A stretch of 33,730 bases of DNA. Origin: Rhodospirillaceae bacterium TMED23 (GTDB lineage: Bacteria > Pseudomonadota > Alphaproteobacteria > Rhodospirillales > UBA2165). Below the pieces are notes generated by a model, which worked only from the letters and a program-made list of their open reading frames with translations, had not been told where the DNA came from and did no database searches. Both the position numbers and the translations under genes were made by a program. Positions within the stretch are counted from its first letter, which is position 1, and every line of letters starts with the position of its first letter. The stretch covers positions 164,525 to 198,254 of the forward strand of contig NHCC01000014.1 in the NCBI GenBank assembly GCA_002168115.1, read 5' to 3'. Shown one piece after another: positions 16,870-25,456 of this stretch.

Positions 16870-17316
16870 ATGAATGTGGGGTTTTATCAATTAACAAAAA
16901 GTGCTATTGAGATAGCACTTCCTAAGCTTTTAGATCTGACACTACAAGCGGGTAAAAGAGGCTTGGTAAGGCTTGGAAAGGATAGTAATTTATCAAAATT
17001 GGATGATTTGCTATGGACATATGATAATTTTTCTTGGTTACCCCATGGCTCAAAAAAAGATAAATACTCTAGCTTTAATCCGATTTGGATAACGACCGAA
17101 CTAGAGAATCCAAATAAGTCCGAGTTTGTGTTCATGCTAGATGTTTATGAACCTAATGAGCTTATTGGATTTGAACGTTGTTTTGATTTGTTTGACGGGA
17201 ATGATCAAGTAGCTGTTGCGAGTGCGAGAGAAAGGTGGAAAATACTGAAGGGCGAAGGCCATGATCTTCATTACTGGCAACAAAGTGGTGATGGTAAATG
17301 GTTCGAGAAATCTTAA
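16870..17316 (+). CDS. holC: DNA polymerase III subunit chi
   Basis: Accessory subunit of the clamp-loader complex that contacts single-stranded DNA-binding protein (SSB) through chi and the clamp loader through psi. The 148-residue length and the layout MNVGFYQLTKS ... LLDLTLQAGKRGLVRLG ... LDDLLWTYDNFSWLPHG ... FERCFDLFDGND ... ARERWKILKGEGHDLHYWQQ are those of the HolC family. It starts 33 bases after pepA and ends 38 bases from the convergent DapA-like gene. The pepA-holC order supports the call. No strong terminator is visible after it. Confidence 0.93.
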   Translation: MNVGFYQLTKSAIEIALPKLLDLTLQAGKRGLVRLGKDSNLSKLDDLLWTYDNFSWLPHGSKKDKYSSFNPIWITTELENPNKSEFVFMLDVYEPNELIGFERCFDLFDGNDQVAVASARERWKILKGEGHDLHYWQQSGDGKWFEKS

Positions 17317-17354
17317 TTTTAAAATTTCTCATTTTAAATATACTTTATCACCTA

Positions 17355-18278
17355 TTAATAATCGATAAGACCGGGCATTGAAAATTCAATTTCTCTCAAA
17401 GTTGATTCAAGTTGTTCGAGTTGTGGTTTGTTCAAAGATAATAAAGGTGGTCTTACTCGACACCACTCTAGGTCATTTTTATAAATTGCTGCAGCTGCTT
17501 TGAGTGCTGGTATCATTGGAAATTCTTCAAAAATATTGCGAACTTTTTCTAGTTTTTTCTGATAATTTGATGCGTTTTCGTTATTCCAATTTTGATAAAG
17601 GTGTCTGATAGCTGCTGGATTAACATTAGCAGTTGCCGAAATACATCCCGATCCGCCATTACGCATATTGTCTAATAAGAATATCTCTGATCCAACAAAG
17701 ACCCTGAAGTCATCCCATTTTTGATTGAGCATGTTTATTGTATTATCCCAATCGCCTGAGCTATCTTTTATACCAACGACTGTATTAGGGTAATTTTTTA
17801 TTAGGCGTTCGATTAGTTTTATACTTATAGGAACATTTGATACTGGCGGAATATTATATAAATAAATACGAAAATTTGAATTTCCTATTCTTTCAATTAT
17901 CTCAGAATAGCTTGCGTATAGGCCCTCGTCGCTTACACCTTTGTAATAAAACGGTGGAAGTAACAAATTGCCACTAACCCCTAGGTTGATTGAATGAGTG
18001 GTTAATTCTATGGTCTCAAATAGACTACAACACCCGGTTCCAGGCATCATTTTATTTGGATCAATTCCATTTTCCACGAGTTTATCCAAAAGTTCCATTT
18101 TCTCTTTAATGGAGAGGGAGTTTGCCTCACTATTGGTCCCGAATATAGCGAGGCCAACACCTTGAGATATCATCCATCTGCATTGTCCTACTAAACGATT
18201 GGAGTTTACAGAAAGGTCTTCGTTAAACGGAGTTATTACTGGGCTTAGAACACCGGAAAACTTTTTTGGTGTTGGCAT
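17355..18278 (-). CDS. DapA/NAL-superfamily class I aldolase or lyase, not a true dihydrodipicolinate synthase
   Basis: TIM-barrel enzyme of 307 residues with the Schiff-base lysine Lys171 in GIKDSSG and the catalytic-triad tyrosine Tyr141 in YLYNIPP. The substrate motif GTTGE of DapA reads GTNSE (47-51), and the position of the DapA arginine that binds the aspartate-semialdehyde carboxylate (R138, five residues after the Tyr) is Val146. This argues against a lysine-pathway role and for one of the many side branches (N-acetylneuraminate lyase, 2-keto-3-deoxy-sugar-acid aldolase, 4-hydroxy-2-oxoglutarate aldolase types). The ATG at 18278 is preceded by AAGGA at 5 bases. It follows the ABC-F gene by 53 bases and may share its transcript. 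Confidence 0.85.
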   Translation of the reverse strand: MPTPKKFSGVLSPVITPFNEDLSVNSNRLVGQCRWMISQGVGLAIFGTNSEANSLSIKEKMELLDKLVENGIDPNKMMPGTGCCSLFETIELTTHSINLGVSGNLLLPPFYYKGVSDEGLYASYSEIIERIGNSNFRIYLYNIPPVSNVPISIKLIERLIKNYPNTVVGIKDSSGDWDNTINMLNQKWDDFRVFVGSEIFLLDNMRNGGSGCISATANVNPAAIRHLYQNWNNENASNYQKKLEKVRNIFEEFPMIPALKAAAAIYKNDLEWCRVRPPLLSLNKPQLEQLESTLREIEFSMPGLIDY

Positions 18279-18331
18279 AATCTTCCTTTATCGACACGTG
18301 TTACAATTATGGTAAATTATTATTTTGGTTT

Positions 18332-20200
18332 TTACTCGAGGCCCTCTTGTAATTCTAACCAATTACCTTCGGTTTCAGCCAGTATCTTCTTTGTATTACT
18401 CAAGTCTTTCTGAGTTTCAGTTATAAATTCACTAGAATTTTCAAAGAATGAAGGACTACTCATCTTTAATTCTAGCAAATTTATTTCTTTGGTTAAGTAA
18501 GCTATTTTTTTCTCTGACGCCTGTAAAGCTCGATTTAAATCAGCCTTTTCTTGTCTTTCTTCAGCTTTAAGTCTTCTTCGTTCTTTCTTACTTACATTAG
18601 GCTTTGTATTAAGCTTCTTATCTACCTTTTGAGTTGAAGATTTATCCAATAGATATTTTTGGTATTCTGTTAAGTCTCCATCAAATATTTTGCAATTTCC
18701 CTCATCTATAAGCCATAAACTATCAGCAACCAGACTTACTAAATGAATATCATGGCTAACTAAAATGACGGCACCTTCATATATGTTTAATGCCTCTACT
18801 AACGCTTCCCTTGAGTCTATATCTAAATGATTGGTTGGTTCGTCAAGCAGCATTATGTGCGGTGTTTCTAGACTCATCAAAGCAAATAATAGTCGGGCTT
18901 TCTCTCCTCCAGAGAGATTCTTAACCTTAGTTTCTGCGCGTTCTTGAATGAAACCAAACCTACCTAAATGACCTCTTAAGCGTACCGGAGGATCCTCAGG
19001 ACGATGTTCCAAGATATGCTCAAAAGCAGATTGGTTAGGATTAAGTTCTTCAGACTGATGTTGTGCAAAATATCCAATTTTTAATTTCTTGGATTTAACA
19101 ATACTACCTGTCATTGGTTTTAGACGTCCAGACAACATTTTCATCATAGTTGATTTGCCGTTACCATTCGCCCCAATCAAAGCAATTCTGTCGTCCATAT
19201 CTATTCTGACATTAACGTCACTTAATACTATATTGCTCTCATCGTATCCAACGGATGTTCTGTTTACAGAAATTAGTGGAGGGGATAGGGGAGATGGATG
19301 TGGAAACTGAAACGATATTGTCTTTTCTTCTATAATTGGTCTAATAGGTTCCATGCGCTCAAGCATTTTTATGCGACTTTGTGCCTGTCTTGCCTTATTT
19401 GCTTTTGCTTTAAAGCGATCAATAAAAGATTGTATACGCTTTCTTTCCGCTGTCTTTTTTGCCGCCATTTTCGATTGTAAGGTTAATTTCTCTCTTCGAG
19501 TTTTTTCGAAGAAATTATAACCACCCGTATAACGGGTGAGTTGGTGATTTTCTAGATGGATAATGTGGTCAACGGACGAATTGAGCAGAGTACGCTCATG
19601 GCTTATGATTACTAGCGTCCCACGCCAACGCTCTAAAAAGTGTTCAAGCCAAATTACTGCTTCGATATCTAAATGATTTGTTGGTTCATCAAGAAGAAGT
19701 ATATCTGGATTCGCAAACAATGTTGCTGCGAGGGCTATACGCATTCGCCAACCACCAGAAAATTCGCTACAAGATTTTAAATGTGTACTCTCAGAAAATC
19801 CGAGTCCAGAGAGAATGATGGCAGCTCGTGAGGGCGCGCTCTCAGCATCTATATCTGCTAAACGAATATAGATTTCGGATATACGATTAGGATCAGTTGC
19901 TATTTTAGCTTCTTTGAGAAGGGTTTCTCTCTCTAAATCCGCTGACAGGACAGTATCTAAGAGGCTTCTGGAATCAGCTGGGGCTTCTTGAGCTACTGTT
20001 CCAATTTTGTATTTAGGATTGACGTTTATTTCCCCCTGATCCGGAGACAAGTCTCCTAAAATAAGGCGAAATAGTGTAGTTTTGCCTGACCCATTTTTCC
20101 CAACCAAGCCAACCTTTTGACCTTCTGGTATTAAGATAGTGGTATTTTTATAGAGTGTTCTTCCCGCTATTTGGTAGGCCATATTGTTAAATTCTATCAT
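18332..20200 (-). CDS. ABC-F family ATPase (Uup/YheS-like)
   Basis: Soluble twin-ATPase protein without membrane segments; ABC-F members act on ribosomes or in related stress functions. Counting from ATG 20200 (622 residues): Walker A GKNGSGKTT (34-42), signature FSGGWRMRIALA, Walker B LLLDEPTNHLD, a linker rich in Lys/Arg (the P-site tRNA interaction region), a second Walker A GANGNGKST, signature LSGGEKARLL and a second LLDEPTNHLD. A C-terminal coiled coil (about the last 90 residues, KKERRRLKAEERQEKADLN onward) resembles the DNA- or RNA-binding tail of Uup. I chose 20200 because MIEFNNMAYQIAGRTLY lines up with the family N-terminus; the ATG at 20242 would add 14 residues, and neither has a good ribosome-binding site. 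The position near pepA-holC and ndk is common in alphaproteobacteria. Confidence 0.93.
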   Translation of the reverse strand: MIEFNNMAYQIAGRTLYKNTTILIPEGQKVGLVGKNGSGKTTLFRLILGDLSPDQGEINVNPKYKIGTVAQEAPADSRSLLDTVLSADLERETLLKEAKIATDPNRISEIYIRLADIDAESAPSRAAIILSGLGFSESTHLKSCSEFSGGWRMRIALAATLFANPDILLLDEPTNHLDIEAVIWLEHFLERWRGTLVIISHERTLLNSSVDHIIHLENHQLTRYTGGYNFFEKTRREKLTLQSKMAAKKTAERKRIQSFIDRFKAKANKARQAQSRIKMLERMEPIRPIIEEKTISFQFPHPSPLSPPLISVNRTSVGYDESNIVLSDVNVRIDMDDRIALIGANGNGKSTMMKMLSGRLKPMTGSIVKSKKLKIGYFAQHQSEELNPNQSAFEHILEHRPEDPPVRLRGHLGRFGFIQERAETKVKNLSGGEKARLLFALMSLETPHIMLLDEPTNHLDIDSREALVEALNIYEGAVILVSHDIHLVSLVADSLWLIDEGNCKIFDGDLTEYQKYLLDKSSTQKVDKKLNTKPNVSKKERRRLKAEERQEKADLNRALQASEKKIAYLTKEINLLELKMSSPSFFENSSEFITETQKDLSNTKKILAETEGNWLELQEGLE

Positions 20201-20270
20201 ATTTAGAGTTTTAGCATGATCAATCTCTACCGAAAAGGTCATCTATTGTTAAAAATTAATAAATAATGAG

Positions 20271-20299
20271 TTGCCTAGAGCTGAGACCTGAGTTATAAG
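20271..20299 (+). promoter_or_regulatory. Candidate promoter of ndk
   Basis: TTGCCT (20271-20276), a 17-base spacer and TATAAG (20294-20299), giving a leader of about 60 bases to the ndk start at 20366. It lies in the divergent gap between the ABC-F gene and ndk. Confidence 0.4.
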
Positions 20300-20365
20300 C
20301 TCGCCGTTTTCAACGTATTGTTGATTACTGTATATCTCTTTAAACAACAGAAGGATTACATGGTA

Positions 20366-20788
20366 ATGGCCATCGAAAGAACATTATCTATTATTAAACC
20401 AGACGCTACTCGCAGAAATCTAAGTGGGAAAATTAATGCAAGATTTGAAGATGCTGGTCTTCGAATCGTGGCTCAGAAGCGTCTTCAACTAACATTAGAG
20501 CAGGCTCAAGGATTTTACGCTGTTCATAGAGAAAGAGCTTTTTTTAGCGAGCTTTGTGATTTTATGGTCTCAGGTCCGATAGTTGCGCAAGTACTTGAGG
20601 GTGAGAGTGCAATAGCTAAAAATAGAGAGGTGATGGGTGCAACAAATCCTGCTAACGCGGATGATGGCACAATTCGAAAAGATTTTGCTGAGAGCATAGA
20701 GGCAAACTCCGTTCATGGATCTGACGCACCAGAAACAGCCGCTGAAGAGATTAACTATTTTTTTGCTCAAATAGAGATAGCCGGATAG
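20366..20788 (+). CDS. ndk: Nucleoside diphosphate kinase
   Basis: Balances nucleoside triphosphate pools by passing the gamma phosphate of ATP to NDPs through a phosphohistidine. The 140-residue protein from ATG 20366 has the canonical start [14 protein letters not shown] and the catalytic His117 in [12 protein letters not shown]; length is exactly that of the family. The longer frame from a TTG at 20318, or the ATG at 20360, adds residues not found in homologues; AGAAGGA at 20349-20355 fits the 20366 start with 10 bases of spacing. It is followed by a perfect hairpin (20808-20835) and then the RND operon. Confidence 0.97.
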   Translation: MAIERTLSIIKPDATRRNLSGKINARFEDAGLRIVAQKRLQLTLEQAQGFYAVHRERAFFSELCDFMVSGPIVAQVLEGESAIAKNREVMGATNPANADDGTIRKDFAESIEANSVHGSDAPETAAEEINYFFAQIEIAG

Positions 20789-20807
20789 ATTAAAATACCC
20801 ATGATAA

Positions 20808-20835
20808 CCCCTAATATTTAGCGTAATATTAGGGG
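20808..20835 (+). terminator. Perfect 11-bp hairpin after ndk, possible terminator
   Basis: CCCCTAATATT and AATATTAGGGG are perfect reverse complements around a 6-base loop (TAGCGT), starting 19 bases after the ndk stop. The stem is long and GC-clamped at its base, but no T-run follows directly (the next bases are GGACTATGATATTG), so intrinsic termination is uncertain; it could also protect the ndk 3' end. Confidence 0.5.
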
Positions 20836-20926
20836 GACTATGATATTGTTTCCCTTATTTTCTCATATATTGTTTTTTCTCTACTTTTATTTTCGTAGGC
20901 TGGAATTAAAGATCTGGAATAACTGG

Positions 20927-20954
20927 GTTACACGTAATAAACAATAGGCATAAT
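20927..20954 (+). promoter_or_regulatory. Candidate promoter of the RND efflux operon
   Basis: GTTACA (20927-20932), 16 bases, CATAAT (20949-20954), which would give a leader of about 27 bases before the adaptor gene at 20988. No operator-like palindrome is obvious around it, and no regulator gene is nearby. Confidence 0.3.
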
Positions 20955-20987
20955 ATCTTTTCAAATAATTTAGAGGCCAAATCTTGG

Positions 20988-22271
20988 ATGATACAGTGGA
21001 CTAAAAATAGAAAGCATGCAGGTTTAGCAGTTCTAATTTGTATTATAGGCATTATAGTTGTTGTTTTTTTAAAAATTAGCGCTCCCATATCTGTTGCAAA
21101 GCCAGAGGTTGAAAAACGTTGGGCGGTAGCGACAAAGCAATTATATATGGAAGATGTTCAGCCAACTATCCAAGAGTTCGGGACCATTGTCGCTGGAAGT
21201 CAGGCTGAAATTAAACCATTGGTTTCAGGTCGAATTATAGAGCTTGGGGAGAATTATTACGAAGGTGCGATAGTTAAAAAAGGTAACCTTTTGGCTAAAA
21301 TTGACCCTTTTATTTATCAAATCAAAGTTGAAGACAGTGAAGCTGCTCTTCAAGAAGTCCTAAATAAAATATTGGAAACTGAGGGAGAAATAAAGTTTGA
21401 GTCTAAACTTCTCAAAATAGTGGGTTTTCAGTTAGCTCTTCGAAAAAAAGATTTAGACCGCAGAAAAAAATTATTTCGACAAGGATCTTCATCACGAAAG
21501 TCTCTGGATGATGCGGAGCTTGCATTTAACGAGATGAATCAAAATTTTACTGTTCGAGAGCAAATAATTTTACGGCTAAAGAACCGATTAGCTCAACTTA
21601 GAGCCACTGCTAAGCGGTCAGAGTTGAGGCTTAAATTGGCAAGGCGTGATTTGAAAGAGACTTCAATTTTTGCCCCCTTTGGAGGGTTTCTTGCGAATGC
21701 GAGTTTTTCTAGGGGCCAAAAAGTTGGAATAAATGAGCGAATAGTAAGGTTAATAGAGGCGAAGCGTTTAGAAGTTAAGTTTCGCATTAGTGAACGAAAT
21801 TTTTCGGATTTGTTGACACCAAAGATAGAAATATTTTCCAATAATTTTAAGGTTACAGAGTTAATGGAAAAAAAAATTCAAGTAAAATGGAAGATTGGCA
21901 AAAGAACCTTTATTTATGACGCGATAATAAACCGACTAGGGGCGGAAATTGATGCCTCTGGCGGTGGCATTGATGTATTTGCAGAATTAATAGGTATCGA
22001 TCTGGTTACACCACTAAGACCGGGAGCTTTTGTTGAAGTTAACATTCCATCTCGGTTATATAAGGATGTTGTAATGGTGCCAGATTCGGCTTTAGTTAGA
22101 GATAAAATTATCTATCTAGTAATTAATGGACGCGTGAAAGAAAAGATTGTTAACCCACTGAGGCGTGGAGCGAAAGATATATTATTGGGCGATAAAGATT
22201 TAGATGGTTCTGTTGTTATTACGCGTCCGTTTCCAAAAATTGCGGATGGTCTTATGGTAAGGGCTCGATGA
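20988..22271 (+). CDS. RND efflux periplasmic adaptor subunit (HlyD/AcrA family)
   Basis: Membrane-fusion protein linking an RND pump to an outer-membrane channel. The 427-residue protein has one N-terminal membrane anchor (about 11-30) and no lipobox cysteine, so it is probably membrane-anchored rather than a lipoprotein. The biotinyl-lipoyl half-motif region follows (IKPLVSGRIIELGENYYEGAIVKKG split over about 75-99), then a long coiled-coil hairpin (about 115-215, rich in Lys, Arg, Leu, Glu), the second lipoyl half (ETSIFAPFGGFLANASFSRGQ split near 225-245), and a beta-barrel/MP domain. Its stop overlaps the pump start as ATGA (22268-22271). The Shine-Dalgarno before ATG 20988 is weak. Confidence 0.9.
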   Translation: MIQWTKNRKHAGLAVLICIIGIIVVVFLKISAPISVAKPEVEKRWAVATKQLYMEDVQPTIQEFGTIVAGSQAEIKPLVSGRIIELGENYYEGAIVKKGNLLAKIDPFIYQIKVEDSEAALQEVLNKILETEGEIKFESKLLKIVGFQLALRKKDLDRRKKLFRQGSSSRKSLDDAELAFNEMNQNFTVREQIILRLKNRLAQLRATAKRSELRLKLARRDLKETSIFAPFGGFLANASFSRGQKVGINERIVRLIEAKRLEVKFRISERNFSDLLTPKIEIFSNNFKVTELMEKKIQVKWKIGKRTFIYDAIINRLGAEIDASGGGIDVFAELIGIDLVTPLRPGAFVEVNIPSRLYKDVVMVPDSALVRDKIIYLVINGRVKEKIVNPLRRGAKDILLGDKDLDGSVVITRPFPKIADGLMVRAR

Positions 22272-25200
22272 GTATAAAAAATAACTCTGAAACAAAAAGT
22301 GCGGCGTTAACCGGTCCAATAGCTCTATTTGCCCGACATCCCACTGCAGCAAATTTGATTATGATTCTAATGATCATAGCTGGTATCTGGGGAGTTATAA
22401 AAATGAATTCTCAGTTTTTACCTAGTTTCGGAATTGATATCGTTACAGTCTCGATTGAATGGCCCGGAGCAAATTCTGAGGACATTGATACGAATATTGT
22501 ACAGATTGTAGAGCCTGAGGTAAGGTTTTTGGACGGTGTAAAAAAAGTGCGCTCCACCTCTTCTGAGGGTCGGGCATCGTTCGTTATCGAGTTTAAGGCT
22601 GGATCAGATATGCAATCAGCATTGTCTGATATTGAGGCGGCTGTCTCTCGTATAACAACGTTACCCGTTGGTACTCTCAAACCAAATGTAAAAAGAATTA
22701 TTCGTTATGAAACTATTACAAAGTTAGTGGTTTCTGGTAAAATGCCAGAAGAGGCCCTAAAAGCATATGCAAAAACCTTTCGCGATGATTTGCTTGCCCG
22801 TGGTATCGATCGGGTTGAACTGTTTGGCAGCCGTGATCAAGAAATTTGGATTGAAACCCCGCAGAAAGCTCTTCGTAGGGTTGATTTAACTATTGAGGAT
22901 ATTTCGAAAAAGATAAGTGATACATCTATTGATTTACCCTCTGGTAATCTTGGGCGGGGTCTGAGACAAGTTAGAAGTCTGGGTTTGCTTACCACAGCCG
23001 ATAGCTTGCGGAAAATGGAGGTAAAGTCATTAGATGACGGACGTAAAATTTATCTTAATGACGTTGCTACTGTTGGGGAAAAGTTTAAAGACTCGGATCC
23101 TATTGGATTGCGCAGAGGCTTGCAGGCAATAGAATTGCATTTGATGAGAGCGTTAAATTCCGATGCTCTTCTTTTGGCATCAAAAGTTGATGATTTTCTC
23201 TCCGAAACTAAGGATTATCTTCCCTCAAATTTATTTATAGAGAGATATGACACGGCCACGGACCTGCTTGATGAGCGGATAGGACTACTTTTAAGTAATG
23301 CTATTAGCGGGCTCTTCGTAGTAGCATTGATTTTATTTATTTTTTTACGGGCTTCTATTGCAATCTGGGTTTTATTAGGAATTCCAATTTGTTTTATGGC
23401 AACGCTCGGAGTTATGGAAGCTACTGGACAATCGATAAACATGATTAGTCTTTTTGGACTTATTATGGCACTGGGTATTGTTGTAGATGATGCAATTGTA
23501 GTCGGTGAACACTCGGAATCGCAGAGCAGGCTTGGATTAGATCCACTTTCAGCCTCAGTTTTAGGTGCCCGTCGAATGGCTGCGCCGGTTGTAAGTGCCT
23601 CTCTGACCACAATATGTGCATTTCTTCCTTTAATTTTAATTACTGGTATTATTGGACAGGTAATCTCTGCCATTCCGATGGTAATTGTAGCTGTTTTGTT
23701 GGCTAGTCTCTTAGAGTGTTTTTATGTACTTCCGGGTCACTTAAATCATGGAATGAGTTCAAAATATCCAGTCTTTAAGTTGTATGATACTGCCCGCACC
23801 CATTTTGATGACTGGTTTGCTGATTTTAGAGATAATAAGTTTAAGCAATTAGTGAAATTAAGTATTGAATGGAGATATGTTACGTTATCAATTGTCATTG
23901 CTCTGTGTCTTATTGCCGTTGGTCTTGTCATTGGTGGTCGCGTTGGCTTTACATTTTTTCCTACTCCTGAATCGGATAAAATAGTGGCTAATATAGAAAT
24001 GGTTGCTGGGACCTCTAGGGGCAACACAACAATTATGATTAAAGAGGTAGAGCGAGCAGCTAATGTCGCAGCAAAAAAAATCGGTAATGGTGATAATAAT
24101 TTAATTAAAATGAATTTTTTGAAGGTTGGTGTTCGTGTTTCTGGCAGTGCAAACGCTGCGTCAGCAAATGATGTTGATGACACAACTGCTGGACTTATAG
24201 TTGAATTACTTACTGCGGATAAAAGATCTGTTCGAACGTCTCAGTTTATTGAAGCATGGGCAGCAGAGGTAAACGATATGGCAGGGCTTAAAAACCTAAC
24301 TATCCAAGAAGTCAGAGGCGGGCCACCTGGACGAGATATTGATATTAGACTAAAAGGATCGAATATTACGAGCCTAAAAAATGTGGCTAATAAAGTTATG
24401 CAAATGTTAGAGATGTACCCGGGAGTTAGTAACGTTGAGGATAATATTCCCTACGGCAAAAGGGAAACAATCTTGAAAGTTAATGAGCGTGGAAAGTCTC
24501 TTGGTTTTTCAACGCAAGATATTGGGAGACAAATTAAAAATGCGATTGATGGTAAAATTGCAAAACGATTTGCGAGAGATGAAGAAGAAGTAACAGTGCG
24601 TGTTATGTACCCGCGCAGCAATAATAAGCCTGAGATGCTTAATGATATTTATTTGCGAGGTCCCTCTGGGCAAGAAATACCATTATCACAAATTGTTTCT
24701 TCCAGCGAGACTGTTGGGTTTTCTAAAATTAGGAGAGAGGGTGGAAGTCGTGAAATAGCAATTACTGCGGAAATTGATTCTTCGGTTACAACCGTGGGTA
24801 AAGTACTGTCAGCAATTGAACGTGATGGTATTAATAAAATTGCGAATGATGCTGGGCTGAATGTGGGATTCTCGGGTAAAGCAGAAGAGCAAAAAGAAAC
24901 GTTTGCGGATATGAAGTTAGGTTTATTAATAGGTCTAGCAGGTATTTACGTTGTGTTAGCATGGGCATTTGCTAGTTATACGCGACCAATAGCAGTAATG
25001 ATTGTCATTCCTATGGGATTTATAGGAACCGCGTTTGGCCATTTTCTTTTAGGCTACAATCTAACGATTTTGAGCATGGTAGGTTTAATTGGTTTATCCG
25101 GGATCATAATTAATGGATCTATCATACTTGTTACTACTATTGATGCGAAAGTGAGAGATTCTAAAATTATAGACGCAATTGTGAATGCGTCGTGTGATCG

Positions 25201-25423
25201 TCTGAGACCCATAATGTTAACTTCAGCAACGACAATTGGTGGATTAATGCCGCTATTGTTCGAGCGAAGTATACAAGCACAATTTCTCATACCGATGGCT
25301 ATTACGATCGTATTTGGTTTAGGGGTTGCTACTCTTCTGATATTATTTGTGGTTCCTTCATTTATCGCTGTGTTAGATGATATGAAGAAGTTTTGGATCG
25401 ATCGTTCACGATTAAAAATTTAA
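22268..25423 (+). CDS. RND family efflux transporter permease (AcrB/MexF-like)
   Basis: Proton-driven trimeric inner-membrane pump of 1051 residues with the family layout: one N-terminal helix, a large periplasmic loop, six helices around 340-540, a second periplasmic loop, and five C-terminal helices. Helix 4 carries the paired aspartates Asp407-Asp408 (ALGIVVDDAIVVGEH), the proton-relay pair. In helix 10 the lysine of AcrB (K940) is missing: the stretch reads GLIGLSGIIINGSIILV. That pattern occurs in a side group of HAE-type RND pumps. The substrate is unknown. Adaptor and pump share an ATGA overlap; no TolC-like channel gene or TetR/AcrR-type repressor is present in the window. Confidence 0.92.
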   Translation: MSIKNNSETKSAALTGPIALFARHPTAANLIMILMIIAGIWGVIKMNSQFLPSFGIDIVTVSIEWPGANSEDIDTNIVQIVEPEVRFLDGVKKVRSTSSEGRASFVIEFKAGSDMQSALSDIEAAVSRITTLPVGTLKPNVKRIIRYETITKLVVSGKMPEEALKAYAKTFRDDLLARGIDRVELFGSRDQEIWIETPQKALRRVDLTIEDISKKISDTSIDLPSGNLGRGLRQVRSLGLLTTADSLRKMEVKSLDDGRKIYLNDVATVGEKFKDSDPIGLRRGLQAIELHLMRALNSDALLLASKVDDFLSETKDYLPSNLFIERYDTATDLLDERIGLLLSNAISGLFVVALILFIFLRASIAIWVLLGIPICFMATLGVMEATGQSINMISLFGLIMALGIVVDDAIVVGEHSESQSRLGLDPLSASVLGARRMAAPVVSASLTTICAFLPLILITGIIGQVISAIPMVIVAVLLASLLECFYVLPGHLNHGMSSKYPVFKLYDTARTHFDDWFADFRDNKFKQLVKLSIEWRYVTLSIVIALCLIAVGLVIGGRVGFTFFPTPESDKIVANIEMVAGTSRGNTTIMIKEVERAANVAAKKIGNGDNNLIKMNFLKVGVRVSGSANAASANDVDDTTAGLIVELLTADKRSVRTSQFIEAWAAEVNDMAGLKNLTIQEVRGGPPGRDIDIRLKGSNITSLKNVANKVMQMLEMYPGVSNVEDNIPYGKRETILKVNERGKSLGFSTQDIGRQIKNAIDGKIAKRFARDEEEVTVRVMYPRSNNKPEMLNDIYLRGPSGQEIPLSQIVSSSETVGFSKIRREGGSREIAITAEIDSSVTTVGKVLSAIERDGINKIANDAGLNVGFSGKAEEQKETFADMKLGLLIGLAGIYVVLAWAFASYTRPIAVMIVIPMGFIGTAFGHFLLGYNLTILSMVGLIGLSGIIINGSIILVTTIDAKVRDSKIIDAIVNASCDRLRPIMLTSATTIGGLMPLLFERSIQAQFLIPMAITIVFGLGVATLLILFVVPSFIAVLDDMKKFWIDRSRLKI

Positions 25424-25456
25424 TATTTTTATGCTTAAATTGGCTTTTTAAAATTA

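Noticed and set aside
19522-19538. Perfect CACCCGT-ATA-ACGGGTG inverted repeat
   Set aside because: Lies inside the ABC-F coding region (codes for TRYTGG); no sign of a regulatory role, probably chance.
18820-19710. Repeated DNA words near 18825-18850 and 19670-19695
   Set aside because: Both code for the duplicated Walker B segment DEPTNHLD of the ABC-F protein; a protein-level duplication, not a DNA repeat element.
23215-24183. Minus-strand frames of about 150 codons inside the RND pump gene
   Set aside because: Antisense to a clear RND permease; composition follows the complementary codons and no start signal is seen.
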